From Bacteroidota bacterium (lineage in GTDB: Bacteria; Bacteroidota; Bacteroidia; Chitinophagales; Chitinophagaceae): a DNA stretch of 64,000 bases. The DNA lies in NCBI GenBank assembly GCA_023386235.1, contig JAEWKC010000040.1:1-64000 (forward strand), read 5' to 3'. Below, piece after piece: positions 43,298-52,329 of this stretch. Each line of letters begins with the position of its first letter. Position 1 is the first letter of the stretch. Both the position numbers and the translations under genes were made by a program. Under the pieces are notes generated by a model. The model saw only the letters and a list, made by a program, of their open reading frames with translations. It was not told where the DNA came from and ran no database searches.

Positions 43298-44589
43298 TTT
43301 TCAACCTCTGTAATGACGGGCCTTTCATCTTTCTCCTGAAAATCATACTGTACTTTAAACGCGCTTAAGTCCGGGGTATATTGCCTATTTCTTTCAAGTT
43401 CATGCTTATAAATTATTTGTCCCAGCTCGTATAAAAAAGGCAGCCCGGTTTCCTCATACTCATATACGCCATCGTTAAGGGTTTCATTCTCATTAACGTA
43501 GATGGTTGCAGAAAGCATAAACTCAATATTATTTTTAAAATCCGCTACATACGAAATGTCTGTAAGAAATCCATAAGCCCAGCCAACCTTGTTGAAAACC
43601 CTTACACCTTCGGGCATATTTTGGTGCGCCTTATTTCCAAAAAAATATTTCACATAAGCATCATAAAATTTTCCTTTATCATATTTTGGATAATTGGTCT
43701 CACCGGGAAATTGTGATAAATATTTATACAAAAAAAGATAATCATTCTTTGTGAGACGAAATCTCTGCACAGGATCGGCAGTTTCGGGAAAAATGATTGA
43801 TTTTAAAATACTGTTTAATTCGCTCAGAGAAATTCTGTTCTTCACAGAAAAATCAAAAGGTTTATTTACGATCACATCCTCGTTGTTCATATAAGCCTTA
43901 CCTAAATACTCATTTCTGCTGTGATCGTATTTTTCAGGATTGAATTGCGCAGGCTGGTAATAAATTTCTCTTTGATCTTTATCGTAAAAACGTATGGCAT
44001 TCGTATGTCTGTTTTCCTCCAATGTCATTGGTACAAAACGATGCATGATCCTTACATTTTTATACCCCATTTCATGCAGTCTCTTATTTATCTTTTGAGG
44101 TCCTACAAATTCATACATTCTTGTGTAAGCGTCATTATCACTTACTATCATCGCTTTTTTAATAAAATGTGCTATAGAAGGATAACCCGTCTCCGATGTT
44201 TCATCGGTTATCTTTTCTGTCTGACCTGAATAAGTACTGTCAAATGCCATTCTGCTGTGTTTATTCAAGTTTGGAATATTTAATTCATTCAGCTTTTCAA
44301 GTGATAAAATAGCTAAAGGCAACTTTACGGTAGAAGCAGGATTGAAATAATTTTGATCATTCACGTTGAAATAACTAGATATAAATGAGGGATTATTATT
44401 TTCATCACGATCGATCTTCGTATAAATAATCTGAATTCTGTGTTCCTGCTTTTTATTTAAAATATTTCTGAATTTTTCTGTTCCATTATTGACCAAAAAA
44501 TCCTGAAACCATTGATGAGTAAGTGTTTGAGCATCTGCTTGTATCATACAAAAAGATATTAATAAAAATGTAACAATTTTTATAGGCAT
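43294..44589 (-). CDS. Serine hydrolase of the class A beta-lactamase fold, exported
   Basis: The 431-residue protein has a signal peptide (PIKIVTFLLISFCMIQADAQ). The active-site serine is in NPASTVKLPLAILSLEKL (SxxK, about residue 86), SDNDAYTRMYEFVG gives the SDN motif, and NKVGWAYGF corresponds to the KTG-like motif. It is longer than true class A beta-lactamases because of inserts (about 200-330). Bacteroidota have many such proteins that are not shown to give drug resistance. I make no resistance claim. It is followed within 3 bases, on the same strand, by the end of an amidohydrolase gene. Confidence 0.85.
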   Translation of the reverse strand: MPIKIVTFLLISFCMIQADAQTLTHQWFQDFLVNNGTEKFRNILNKKQEHRIQIIYTKIDRDENNNPSFISSYFNVNDQNYFNPASTVKLPLAILSLEKLNELNIPNLNKHSRMAFDSTYSGQTEKITDETSETGYPSIAHFIKKAMIVSDNDAYTRMYEFVGPQKINKRLHEMGYKNVRIMHRFVPMTLEENRHTNAIRFYDKDQREIYYQPAQFNPEKYDHSRNEYLGKAYMNNEDVIVNKPFDFSVKNRISLSELNSILKSIIFPETADPVQRFRLTKNDYLFLYKYLSQFPGETNYPKYDKGKFYDAYVKYFFGNKAHQNMPEGVRVFNKVGWAYGFLTDISYVADFKNNIEFMLSATIYVNENETLNDGVYEYEETGLPFLYELGQIIYKHELERNRQYTPDLSAFKVQYDFQEKDERPVITEVEN

Positions 44590-44591
44590 AA

Positions 44592-46214
44592 TTAATAAAC
44601 TTTTTTTCCTTCTATGTAAGTAGCTGTTACTATGGTATTTAAAATTTCGGCTGCGTTACAGTGCATTAAATCTTTATCTAAAATAATAAAATCTGCAATC
44701 TTTCCTTTTTCAAGTGAGCCTTTTTTATTTTCTTCAAACGAAGCTCTTGCTGCCCAAATGGTCATTCCTCTTATAGCCTGCTCTCTGGTGAGGGCATTCT
44801 CTTTCTGAAAACCATTAGCAGGAAACCCTCTGGCATCTTGCCGAAATACAGCAGCATAAAATGTTTTGAAAGGTGAGATGTCTTCAACAGGAAAATCTGT
44901 GCCTAATGGAAGCCATCCGTTCTGCGAAAGCAGCCGTTTATATGCGTATGCTGTTTTTATACGTTCATTACCAAGTCTTTCTGCAGCCCAGTACATATCT
45001 GATGTAGCATGTGTAGGTTGTACCGAAGGAACAATATTATATTTTGCAAACAAATTAAAATCTGTACTGTCAACAATTTGCGCATGTTCTATGCGCCAAC
45101 GTTTATTATTTTCTCCCTGCAGATACTTAGCATATATACGCAGTATTTCTCTGTTAGCACTATCGCCGATAGCGTGCGTTGCCATCTGCCAGCCGTTCTT
45201 GCTTATTTCAGCAGCTACACTGTCAAAATGTGCCAACGATTGCAGCATCAATCCATGTGTGTGCGGCGCATCATGATAAGGCTTTAGCAAACACGCACCT
45301 CTTGACCCCAAAGCACCATCGGCAAACAATTTAAAACTTCTTACCACTAAATAATCTTCATCAATAATGCCATTGTTTTTTAACCAGATATAATTTTCTT
45401 CTGCATCGCTCAGCATCACATTCATACGCATTTGAAGAGAATCATTTTTATACATTTTCTGCAAAAACTCCACATCTTTATAACTTAAACCGCAGTCAGT
45501 TAAAGAGGTGATTCCCAAAGCAAAACAATTTTTCTGCGCTTCCTGCAATGCAGACTGCATCAGCGTTTCAGACGGCTCCGGAACTTTGGCAGTTAAAGCA
45601 TTCATGGCATTATCTATCAGCACGCCCGTCATTTTTCCTTCGCTTACAATTATTTCTCCTCCGCTGATTTTATCTGTAGCCTGCAAGCCTGCTGCTTTTA
45701 GTGCGTCGTCATTGGCAATTAAAGCATGACCATCAATACGCGTAAGCATTACCGGACGGTCAGGAAAAAATTTATTCAGCAAATTGTTATCAGGAAACGT
45801 CTTTACATCCCAGTCATTTTGATCCCAGCCTCTGCCGGTTATCCAGCCGTCAGGATTTTTCTCTGCAAATGCTCTAACACGCTCCAGCACTTCATTCCAG
45901 CTCTTTGTATTTGTTAAGTTTACTTTTTTAAGGCTTAATGCGTAACCCACAAAATGCGCATGTGCATCATTAAAACCGGGATAAATATATTTGCCTTTTG
46001 CGTCCAATTCTTCTACGGCATTGTATTTATTTTTCAATTCTGCATAGTTGCCCGTTTCTAAAATTTTACCATCCTTAATCACCATTGCCTCCTGCATGGT
46101 AAACAAGCTATCTACTGTATAAACTACTGCGTTGTACACCAGCAAATCCGCTCTGTTCATAGTGTTGCATGAAATGATTAAAGAAAAAAACAACATAAAA
46201 AAACAAGTCCGCAT
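44592..46214 (-). CDS. YtcJ-like amidohydrolase, lipoprotein
   Basis: The protein of about 540 residues starts with a lipoprotein signal (CFFMLFFSLIISCN, lipobox IISC) when ATG 46214 is used. It then shows DLLVYNAVVYTVDSLFTMQE, the metal motif GFNDAHAHFVGYAL, GWITGRGWDQNDW, FKLFADGALGSRGACLLKPY, GWQMATHAIGDSANREI, RIEHAQIVD and LPLGTDFPVEDISPFKTFYA. This is the amidohydrolase_3 (YtcJ) group, with zinc-dependent hydrolysis of amides or cyclic ureides of unknown identity. It is anchored in the envelope. tpx lies upstream behind a terminator. Confidence 0.9.
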   Translation of the reverse strand: MRTCFFMLFFSLIISCNTMNRADLLVYNAVVYTVDSLFTMQEAMVIKDGKILETGNYAELKNKYNAVEELDAKGKYIYPGFNDAHAHFVGYALSLKKVNLTNTKSWNEVLERVRAFAEKNPDGWITGRGWDQNDWDVKTFPDNNLLNKFFPDRPVMLTRIDGHALIANDDALKAAGLQATDKISGGEIIVSEGKMTGVLIDNAMNALTAKVPEPSETLMQSALQEAQKNCFALGITSLTDCGLSYKDVEFLQKMYKNDSLQMRMNVMLSDAEENYIWLKNNGIIDEDYLVVRSFKLFADGALGSRGACLLKPYHDAPHTHGLMLQSLAHFDSVAAEISKNGWQMATHAIGDSANREILRIYAKYLQGENNKRWRIEHAQIVDSTDFNLFAKYNIVPSVQPTHATSDMYWAAERLGNERIKTAYAYKRLLSQNGWLPLGTDFPVEDISPFKTFYAAVFRQDARGFPANGFQKENALTREQAIRGMTIWAARASFEENKKGSLEKGKIADFIILDKDLMHCNAAEILNTIVTATYIEGKKVY

Positions 46215-46242
46215 AAACAGTATTTTATATAAAAGTAATAAA

Positions 46243-46268
46243 AAAGAGACCATTCACATAGTCTCTTT
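46243..46268 (-). terminator. Terminator after tpx
   Basis: AAAGAGAC (46243-46250) pairs with GTCTCTTT (46261-46268). On the minus strand a run of T follows (TTTTTTATTACTTTT). It lies 22 bases after the tpx stop. Confidence 0.7.
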
Positions 46269-46289
46269 CCTAATTTGACTATTATAAAT

Positions 46290-46787
46290 TTATTTCAGAT
46301 AATTTAATGCTGTTGCGTAATCAGGCTCATTAGATATTTCCGTTACCTGCTCTGTATACGCCACTTTACCTTCTTTGTCTACTACTACAACCGCGCGGCT
46401 TAACAGGCCTTTCATAGCGCCATCCGTTATTTCCACACCATATTGCTTTCCGAAATCACTTCTGAAATCAGACAGCATTACTACATTTTTCAAACCTTCG
46501 GCAGCACAAAAATTAGATTGTGCAAAAGGCAGATCTTTAGAGATACACAGTACTACGGCATCGTCTAACGAAGAAGCTTTTTCATTAAATTTTCTTACAG
46601 ACGTTGCACACACGCCGGTATTAATGCTTGGAAAAATATTCAGCACTACATTTTTACCTTTGTATTCGCTAAGACTTTTATCTTGCAGATTCACATCGGT
46701 CAATGTTACATCTGCTGCGTTATCTCCCGGGTTTGGTAAGTTTCCTGATGTATTTACAGGATTTCCTTTAAATGTTACTTGCGACAT
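46290..46787 (-). CDS. tpx: Thiol peroxidase
   Basis: The 165-residue protein is an atypical 2-Cys peroxiredoxin. VTFKGNPVNTSGNLPNPGDN is the Tpx N-terminus. The peroxidatic cysteine is in SINTGVCATSVRKFNEKA (about residue 60) and the resolving cysteine in AQSNFCAAEGLKNV. RSDFGKQYGVEI and SRAVVVVDKEGKVAYTEQV complete the pattern. It reduces hydroperoxides using thioredoxin. It has its own terminator downstream. Confidence 0.97.
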   Translation of the reverse strand: MSQVTFKGNPVNTSGNLPNPGDNAADVTLTDVNLQDKSLSEYKGKNVVLNIFPSINTGVCATSVRKFNEKASSLDDAVVLCISKDLPFAQSNFCAAEGLKNVVMLSDFRSDFGKQYGVEITDGAMKGLLSRAVVVVDKEGKVAYTEQVTEISNEPDYATALNYLK

Positions 46788-47318
46788 AATTATTAAGTTT
46801 TAATTGTTTTTATAATGATAGTCAAATCTAAGTTTTTATTTGTTTAGAGAATGATAAATTTATGGCGGAGGGCAATCAATAGAGGGCTAAAGGGATACAT
46901 CTTATGTTGGCAACTTTTATTTAAGGAGGACAATTTACTATGCTGCCGCATGGGACTGGTTTATTTTAAACAATCAACTGCATACAAGGCGGAAAAACAT
47001 ATGTTTTCTTTAAAAAAATAAAAAAAAGGTAGAATGATAGTTGAAATGTATTTGCGGGGCACAAGAAATCTTGGTTTAAAACTCTTCTTTCTTACCAACT
47101 CTTCTGCTATTTTAGGGAAGGTGTATTTCCATTAGTTTTATGGATTTGTATCAACTTTCAAAAGTTGTTTGTTGTATGGCTTTCACCAATTTGTTGGTGG
47201 TTCTGGAGTTTCTATAAAATAATTTGAGGTAGTAGGCTTAAAGAAAAATCTTTTAATTATCACTCTAATTCCTACCGAATTTTTTAATCGCATATTGTAT
47301 ATATGTAAATACAGCAAA
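46788..47318. other. Gene-free region of about 530 bases
   Basis: I see no supported gene. All frames are broken by frequent stops and no RNA fold stands out. It lies upstream of tpx (minus strand), so the first 50 bases should hold the tpx promoter. The remainder may be remnants of lost sequence. Confidence 0.4.
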
Positions 47319-47341
47319 AAGAGCCCCAATTCGGGGCTCTT
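47319..47341 (-). terminator. Terminator after the surface protein gene
   Basis: AAGAGCCCC (47319-47327) pairs with GGGGCTCTT (47333-47341). On the minus strand TTTTTGCTGT follows. It lies 27 bases after the stop. Confidence 0.8.
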
Positions 47342-47367
47342 ATCACATTTAGAATGTTTATATAACT

Positions 47368-48597
47368 TTATTTTTTAACTGCTTCTTGAATTTTCAAAAC
47401 TTTAGTTGTGCCGTCTTTATCTATCTGACTGAGACGTACGAATATTTTTTCTCCAATTGTCGTTTCTCCCGTCAATTGTGATTTTTGACAAGAATAATAC
47501 CCAATCGTCATAGCTATCGCTAATAAAGTAAGTACTATTCTTTTTCTTTTGTTTCCAACAGGTATGAATAATCCAAATAATAAAGTCATAGCCAACATTC
47601 CTAAAGCGCTACTTAAACTGATATTATAGGAATAATCCATGCCAGCAGTAGAATTGCCGTTTTCAGCTTTTGATTTTACCACGCCAATCGTTTTCCATCC
47701 GTCAATACCGGTTGTTGATATATCAATAATAAACTCAGCGTTATTGGTTTCTGAAACAGTGTTCCAGTCTATTTGTAATTGTTCATTTTTAATGAAGGCA
47801 TTTAAAGAGCCCAATTCCACTAACAATATTGTTTCACAGGGGCTGCTTGTCCCGCGTGTGGCCTTTCCCGGATTTCCACCTCCGGTGCCCGCCCAGTCAA
47901 GTACGATGTCTGAGCTCGCAGTAAGGGCATTGCCACTTATAAAATTTCCTGTAATCCTTATCAATCCTTTTCCCGAAACATAGTCGGGAGCCGCACGGGA
48001 TTCTAAGTTTTGTGTGATTATTTCCCCCGGACATTCCAATACGGCAGTACTACTAGTATGTATGGTACGAGATGTAATCGTTCCCGCTATGAAATTGGAG
48101 CCAGCATTTAAAGCAATTGAATCAGCAGTTACACTAGCACCGTTTCGAACAAACAAACTCCCTTGGTTTTTTTGTAGGACGGTTGTAGTAAACTTAGATC
48201 CTGACCGAAACACTATAGAATCGTTGTTTGGCTGGTTATCTGTCGTGGTACCCACAATGGTAATGGTGCTTCCTTGATCAAAAACCGCGTTGCTGTTCAA
48301 TGTTATTCCATAATTACTGGAAAGTTGCGCATTGGGACCTACCAAAGTGTTAACAACTTGATAATGTGCGTTTAAAATAAGCGTTCCGTTTACCACCAGG
48401 GTTCCGCCTATCCACCCCCCTCCGGTGAATGTCACCGTTTCTCCCGCGGGTATTGTTAAAGTTGCGTCGGATGCACCTCCACTAATATTGTAGGTGCCTG
48501 ATGAGAAAGTCCTGCTTGAACTTATCCATCCTTGCGCGTTTGCACTAATAACGAGCAGCAAAAAAGCTGCTAAGAAAATAGGTAATTTTGTATTCAT
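47368..48597 (-). CDS. Hypothetical exported protein with beta-helix-like region and C-terminal membrane segments
   Basis: The 409-residue protein has a signal peptide (TKLPIFLAAFLLLVISANAQ). Residues about 25-240 are repetitive, Gly/Thr/Ser-rich short strands (TVTFTGGGWIGGTLVVNGTL, NSNAVFDQGSTITIVG) as in right-handed beta-helices. From about 265 it matches the domain preceding T9SS tails (LQIDWNTVSETNNAEFIIDI, GWKTIGVVKSKAENGNST). Instead of running on to the usual 'RLxQxDxDG' strand it passes two hydrophobic helices with a basic turn (SALGMLAMTLLFGLFIPVGN, KRKRIVLTLLAIAMTIGYY) and a lipobox-like YYSC. Only then does it resume with KIFVRLSQIDKDGTTKVLKI. Function unknown. Confidence 0.75.
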   Translation of the reverse strand: MNTKLPIFLAAFLLLVISANAQGWISSSRTFSSGTYNISGGASDATLTIPAGETVTFTGGGWIGGTLVVNGTLILNAHYQVVNTLVGPNAQLSSNYGITLNSNAVFDQGSTITIVGTTTDNQPNNDSIVFRSGSKFTTTVLQKNQGSLFVRNGASVTADSIALNAGSNFIAGTITSRTIHTSSTAVLECPGEIITQNLESRAAPDYVSGKGLIRITGNFISGNALTASSDIVLDWAGTGGGNPGKATRGTSSPCETILLVELGSLNAFIKNEQLQIDWNTVSETNNAEFIIDISTTGIDGWKTIGVVKSKAENGNSTAGMDYSYNISLSSALGMLAMTLLFGLFIPVGNKRKRIVLTLLAIAMTIGYYSCQKSQLTGETTIGEKIFVRLSQIDKDGTTKVLKIQEAVKK

Positions 48598-48949
48598 AGT
48601 TTATTTTTCCAAAAAAAATTTTTGCAAAAGTAAATCATGTTTAAACAATAAAAAAATTATAGAATAAAATTATAAGAATTCCGTCTGCCAAAAGAAGAAT
48701 AGTGAGCATGTTACAACCATACGGAAATATTAAAAATACAATGCATTGAGCCTACCAGATATGGATCAAACCAAGGAGAGTGCATAAAAATATAATCCGA
48801 CCATCCTATGGATATTTCCAACATTTCTTTGTGGATTTATATATGTAGGCATGAAGCAATCTATTCCTTAACTTGGATAATTAAATAGGGCACCTTTAAG
48901 GATTGGCGCATAAATCATCGGTTAAAGCTATCTTAAGCTTCCGTCCCTG
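48598..48949. promoter_or_regulatory. Intergenic region with a minus-strand promoter
   Basis: TACTTTTG on the minus strand (48632-48625) is a -7 box 27 bases before the ATG at 48597. The remaining 300 bases up to queA contain no supported gene, repeat or strong hairpin. Confidence 0.4.
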
Positions 48950-50164
48950 TTATTTATTCCACAACAAACTTCCGTCTCCGTAACTCAAAAAACGGAAATT
49001 ATTTTGCAAAGCATAGTCATAAATTTTTTTCCAATCTTCGCCTACTACCGCCGCTACTAATAAAAGTAAAGTAGAGTTGGGTTGATGAAAGTTGGTAACA
49101 ATACCATGGGCAACTTTTAGTTGATAACCGGGCGCGATAATGATTTGAGTTTTCCCATACAGAATCTCGTAATGATTTTTTCGCATAAAATCAAGCAATG
49201 CGTTCATGGCGTCATCCACAGTAAAATGTTGGGCTAAAGAATAACACTCCCATTGTTGTAAACTTCCGAAACCTTTACCACTCAATAGTTTCACGCCTAA
49301 CCAATATAAGCTCTCCAGCGTTCTTAAAGAAGTGGTTCCTACCGCTACGATCTTTTCATTGCGTGATTGCAGTAACTGCTCAATCAATTGATGTTGCACC
49401 TCAAAAAACTCCGCGTGCATTTCATGCTGCTGCATGGTATCGGCTTTTACAGGCTTAAACGTGCCTGCGCCCACATGCAGTGTAAGGTATTGTTGCCGTA
49501 TATTTTTTTCAGCCAACTTTTTTAATAAAGAGGGTGTAAAATGCAAACCCGCCGTAGGCGCGGCTACCGAGCCCTCAAAAGCCGCATACACCGTTTGATA
49601 GCGCTCATTATCAGACAGCTCCGTCTTTCTGTTCAGATAAGGAGGTAATGGAATTTCCCCGGCCAAATGCAGTATTTCAGCAAAAGAAACATTTCCACTC
49701 CAGCTAAATTCAATCAGGAAATAATCATTCCGTTTTTCTGTTTTTTGGGCAGAAAATAAAATTTGAGTTCCATTATAATGCAGCTCTTTCACTAATGCTT
49801 CATCTTTCCATTTCTTAGCTCCTCCAACCAAACACTTCCATACAACTCTGTTTTGCTGCAACATGGCAGATGTAATGTCTGCATAGCTTTCAGCCGGCTC
49901 CAAGCAAAAAATCTCAATAGTACTGCCTGTACTTTTTGTAAAGTATAACCGGGCTTCTACCACTTTCGTATTGTTAAATACCAACAGGCTGTTTGCGGGA
50001 ATCTCTTTATCTAATTGATCATACACATTTTCGTGTATGGCTCCGTTTTTATATACCAGCAATTTGCTTTGCGCTCTTTTTTCTAAAGGGAAACGGGCAA
50101 TTCTTTCATCGGGAAGATGATAAGAATACGTGCCGATGGAAATATTTCGGGGATGTTCGTTCAT
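48950..50164 (-). CDS. queA: S-adenosylmethionine:tRNA ribosyltransferase-isomerase
   Basis: The 404-residue protein is QueA: ISIGTYSYHLPDERIARFPL, SKLLVYKNGAIHENVY, LLVFNNTKVVEARLYF, HLAGEIPLPPYLNRKTELSD, ERYQTVYAAFEGSVAAPTAG, LHFTPSLLKKL, LHVGAGTFKPVKADTMQQHE and IVTNFHQPNSTLLLLVAA. It transfers the ribose of SAM to preQ1 in tRNA to form epoxyqueuosine. It is longer than typical QueA (about 340-350) because of an insert around residues 85-160. tgt, the earlier step in the pathway, lies 1 kb away on the other strand. Confidence 0.96.
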   Translation of the reverse strand: MNEHPRNISIGTYSYHLPDERIARFPLEKRAQSKLLVYKNGAIHENVYDQLDKEIPANSLLVFNNTKVVEARLYFTKSTGSTIEIFCLEPAESYADITSAMLQQNRVVWKCLVGGAKKWKDEALVKELHYNGTQILFSAQKTEKRNDYFLIEFSWSGNVSFAEILHLAGEIPLPPYLNRKTELSDNERYQTVYAAFEGSVAAPTAGLHFTPSLLKKLAEKNIRQQYLTLHVGAGTFKPVKADTMQQHEMHAEFFEVQHQLIEQLLQSRNEKIVAVGTTSLRTLESLYWLGVKLLSGKGFGSLQQWECYSLAQHFTVDDAMNALLDFMRKNHYEILYGKTQIIIAPGYQLKVAHGIVTNFHQPNSTLLLLVAAVVGEDWKKIYDYALQNNFRFLSYGDGSLLWNK

Positions 50165-50186
50165 TGTAAATATTACATATAAATTA

Positions 50187-50236
50187 CAAATTTATAACCC
50201 TTTCCTCAATTTATTGAGGGGTATTTTTTATCTTTG
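50187..50236. promoter_or_regulatory. Divergent promoter boxes for queA and nfu
   Basis: TAAATTTG on the minus strand (50194-50187) lies 22 bases before the queA ATG. TATCTTTG on the plus strand (50229-50236) lies 22 bases before the nfu ATG. Both match TAnnTTTG, and the symmetric spacing supports both as real. Confidence 0.5.
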
Positions 50237-50258
50237 CTCTTAAAGAAATTAACTACTT

Positions 50259-50858
50259 ATGATTAAGACCGGAAATCCTGTAATCAGTATCTATACCGAA
50301 ATGACGCCAAACCCCGAGACAATGAAATTTGTTGCCAACAAATTATTGTATCCCGGCAAGAGCCTTGATATTGCAGATGAAAACAGCGCAGGACCTTCAC
50401 CTTTGGCAAAAGAACTGTTTAGCTTCCCTTTTATTAAAAGCGTATTCATTGCTTCTAATTTTATTACACTTACCAAAAGCGACGTGTCTGTTGACTGGCA
50501 GGATGTGATACCCACGGTAAAACAATTTTTAAAAGAATACATAGAAAACGGTGGCGTGATAGTGAACGAAGAAGAAGCTTCTAAGCTTAAAGTAGTTTCT
50601 TCCAACGATATTGCCGCTGATGACGATGATGTAGTAAAGAGAATTAAAGAGATGCTGGACAACTACGTACGCCCCGCCGTGGAAATGGATGGCGGCGCTA
50701 TTCAGTTTAAAAGCTACAATGAAGGTGTGGTAAACCTTGCATTGCAAGGAAGTTGCAGCGGATGCCCATCGTCTATGATCACTTTGAAAGCCGGCATTGA
50801 AGGCATGATGAAGCGCATGATACCCGAAGTAAAAGAAGTTGTTGCCGACGCTGAATAG
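50259..50858 (+). CDS. Nfu-type iron-sulfur cluster scaffold/carrier protein
   Basis: The 199-residue protein has an N-terminal Nfu_N domain (ISIYTEMTPNPETMKFVANK, SPLAKELFSFPFIKSVFI) and a C-terminal NifU domain (VKRIKEMLDNYVRPAVEMDG, VVNLALQGSCSGCPSSMITL) with the CxxC pair that binds a 4Fe-4S cluster. Such proteins carry clusters to target enzymes, for example radical SAM and respiratory proteins. It is followed by a terminator and then tgt. Confidence 0.94.
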   Translation: MIKTGNPVISIYTEMTPNPETMKFVANKLLYPGKSLDIADENSAGPSPLAKELFSFPFIKSVFIASNFITLTKSDVSVDWQDVIPTVKQFLKEYIENGGVIVNEEEASKLKVVSSNDIAADDDDVVKRIKEMLDNYVRPAVEMDGGAIQFKSYNEGVVNLALQGSCSGCPSSMITLKAGIEGMMKRMIPEVKEVVADAE

Positions 50859-50885
50859 GAGAAAATATATAAACAAAATCTTTTA

Positions 50886-50918
50886 AATGTGTGTGATTAT
50901 TTCACGCACATTTTTTGT
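50886..50918 (+). terminator. Rho-independent terminator after nfu
   Basis: AATGTGTGTGA (50886-50896) pairs with TCACGCACATT (50902-50912), one G-U pair, followed by TTTTTTG. Confidence 0.8.
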
Positions 50919-51118
50919 AGAAGACCGTTAAATAGTGCGTTACCATTATTCCATTTACAGATCCATGCAGCATCTTTTCAACAGTATTGTATGTAACGCC
51001 GTGCTTGTTCATTTTTAATACATATTTTCTAGACTTCAGAATGCATATAAATATTAAAAACAATTTCAAACTCAGCAATATCAATATAGCCTTACTTATT
51101 AAATTCTTTTTAATGATT

Positions 51119-51126
51119 TAAATTTG
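51119..51126 (+). promoter_or_regulatory. -7 box for tgt
   Basis: TAAATTTG matches TAnnTTTG and ends 16 bases before the tgt ATG. No clear -33 partner is visible. Confidence 0.4.
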
Positions 51127-51142
51127 CAAAAAATATTTTTGA

Positions 51143-52282
51143 ATGGCAGCTTTACAATTTGAGTTACAACAAACCGACGGCAACAGCTCTGCAAGAGCAG
51201 GAAAAATAACGACCGACCACGGAGAAATACACACACCCATTTTTATGCCTGTCGGTACTGTAGGTAGCGTAAAAGCTGTTAATCAGCAACAACTGGAAAA
51301 TATTGTACAGGCGCAAATTATTCTTGGCAATACTTATCATCTTTATTTACGTCCGGGAACAGATATACTGCACCAAGCTGGCGGATTGCATAAATTTAAC
51401 GGATGGAATCGCCCGATTTTGACCGATAGCGGAGGCTATCAGGTTTTCTCTCTGGCAGATAACAGAAAAATAAAAGAAGAAGGCGTATGGTTTCAGTCGC
51501 ATATAGACGGCAGCAAACACCTATTTTCTCCGGAAGGAGTAATGGATATTCAACGCAGTATCGGAGCCGATATTATAATGGCTTTTGATGAATGTCCGCC
51601 CGCAGGCTGTGAATATATCTATGCAAAAAAAAGTATGGAACTTACGCATCGCTGGCTCGACAGGTGTATTAATCGACTTACAGAAACAGAAGATAAATAT
51701 GGCTATACCCAAAACCTGTTTCCTATTTTGCAGGGCAGCACTTTCAAAGATTTGCGTACAGCATCGGCACAATACATCGCCTCTAAAAATGCTGTAGGCA
51801 ATGCCATTGGCGGGTTGAGCGTGGGAGAACCGGAAGACAAAATGTACGAATTTACAGCCCTCAGCTGCGAGCATTTGCCACAGGACAAGCCACGCTATCT
51901 GATGGGTGTAGGCACGCCATGGAATATACTGGAATGTATTTCTTTGGGAGTGGATATGTTTGATTGTGTAATGCCCACCCGCAACGCCAGAAACGGCATG
52001 CTGTTTACCACACAGGGTGTTATCAATATAAAAAATAAAAAATGGGCAAATGATTTTTCTGTAATTGATGATGGTTTTGAAAACGAGATAAGCAATTACT
52101 ACTCTAAAGCTTATCTGCGACACTTGTTTGTGGCACAGGAGTTATTAGCCGGACAATTAGCATCGTTACATAATCTCTCTTTTTATCTCTGGCTGGTGGG
52201 CGAAGCCCGTAAGCAAATTATTGACGGAAATTATACTAATTGGAAGAACGAAATGATCCCCGTTTTAAAAACAAGAAGATAG
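51143..52282 (+). CDS. tgt: Queuine/preQ1 tRNA-guanine transglycosylase
   Basis: The 379-residue protein matches Tgt: DHGEIHTPIFMPVGTVGSVK, QIILGNTYHLYLRPG, PILTDSGGYQVFSLADNRKI, IQRSIGADIIMAFDECPP, GNAIGGLSVGEPEDKMYEF, LMGVGTPWNILE and DMFDCVMPTRNARNGMLFTT with the nucleophilic aspartate. It exchanges guanine-34 for preQ1 in tRNAs with GUN anticodons. The CxCxxC zinc cysteines normally found near the C-terminus are not present: that segment reads VIDDGFENEISNYYSKAYLR. It is near queA on the opposite strand. Confidence 0.96.
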   Translation: MAALQFELQQTDGNSSARAGKITTDHGEIHTPIFMPVGTVGSVKAVNQQQLENIVQAQIILGNTYHLYLRPGTDILHQAGGLHKFNGWNRPILTDSGGYQVFSLADNRKIKEEGVWFQSHIDGSKHLFSPEGVMDIQRSIGADIIMAFDECPPAGCEYIYAKKSMELTHRWLDRCINRLTETEDKYGYTQNLFPILQGSTFKDLRTASAQYIASKNAVGNAIGGLSVGEPEDKMYEFTALSCEHLPQDKPRYLMGVGTPWNILECISLGVDMFDCVMPTRNARNGMLFTTQGVINIKNKKWANDFSVIDDGFENEISNYYSKAYLRHLFVAQELLAGQLASLHNLSFYLWLVGEARKQIIDGNYTNWKNEMIPVLKTRR

Positions 52283-52329
52283 CCGGAATCCAAACAGCAA
52301 TCACCCGACACTATCCACTTCTCGCATAC

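Noticed and set aside
43294..44589. Beta-lactam resistance gene
   Set aside because: The class A fold motifs are present, but length, inserts and context do not match known beta-lactamases; the general serine hydrolase call is all that is supported.
46788..47318. Possible gene or small RNA in the long gap upstream of tpx
   Set aside because: All frames are short and broken, and I could not find a stable extended fold.
50902..51084. 60-codon frame on the minus strand between nfu and tgt
   Set aside because: It begins inside low-complexity sequence, overlaps the nfu terminator, and has no ribosome site or recognisable domain.
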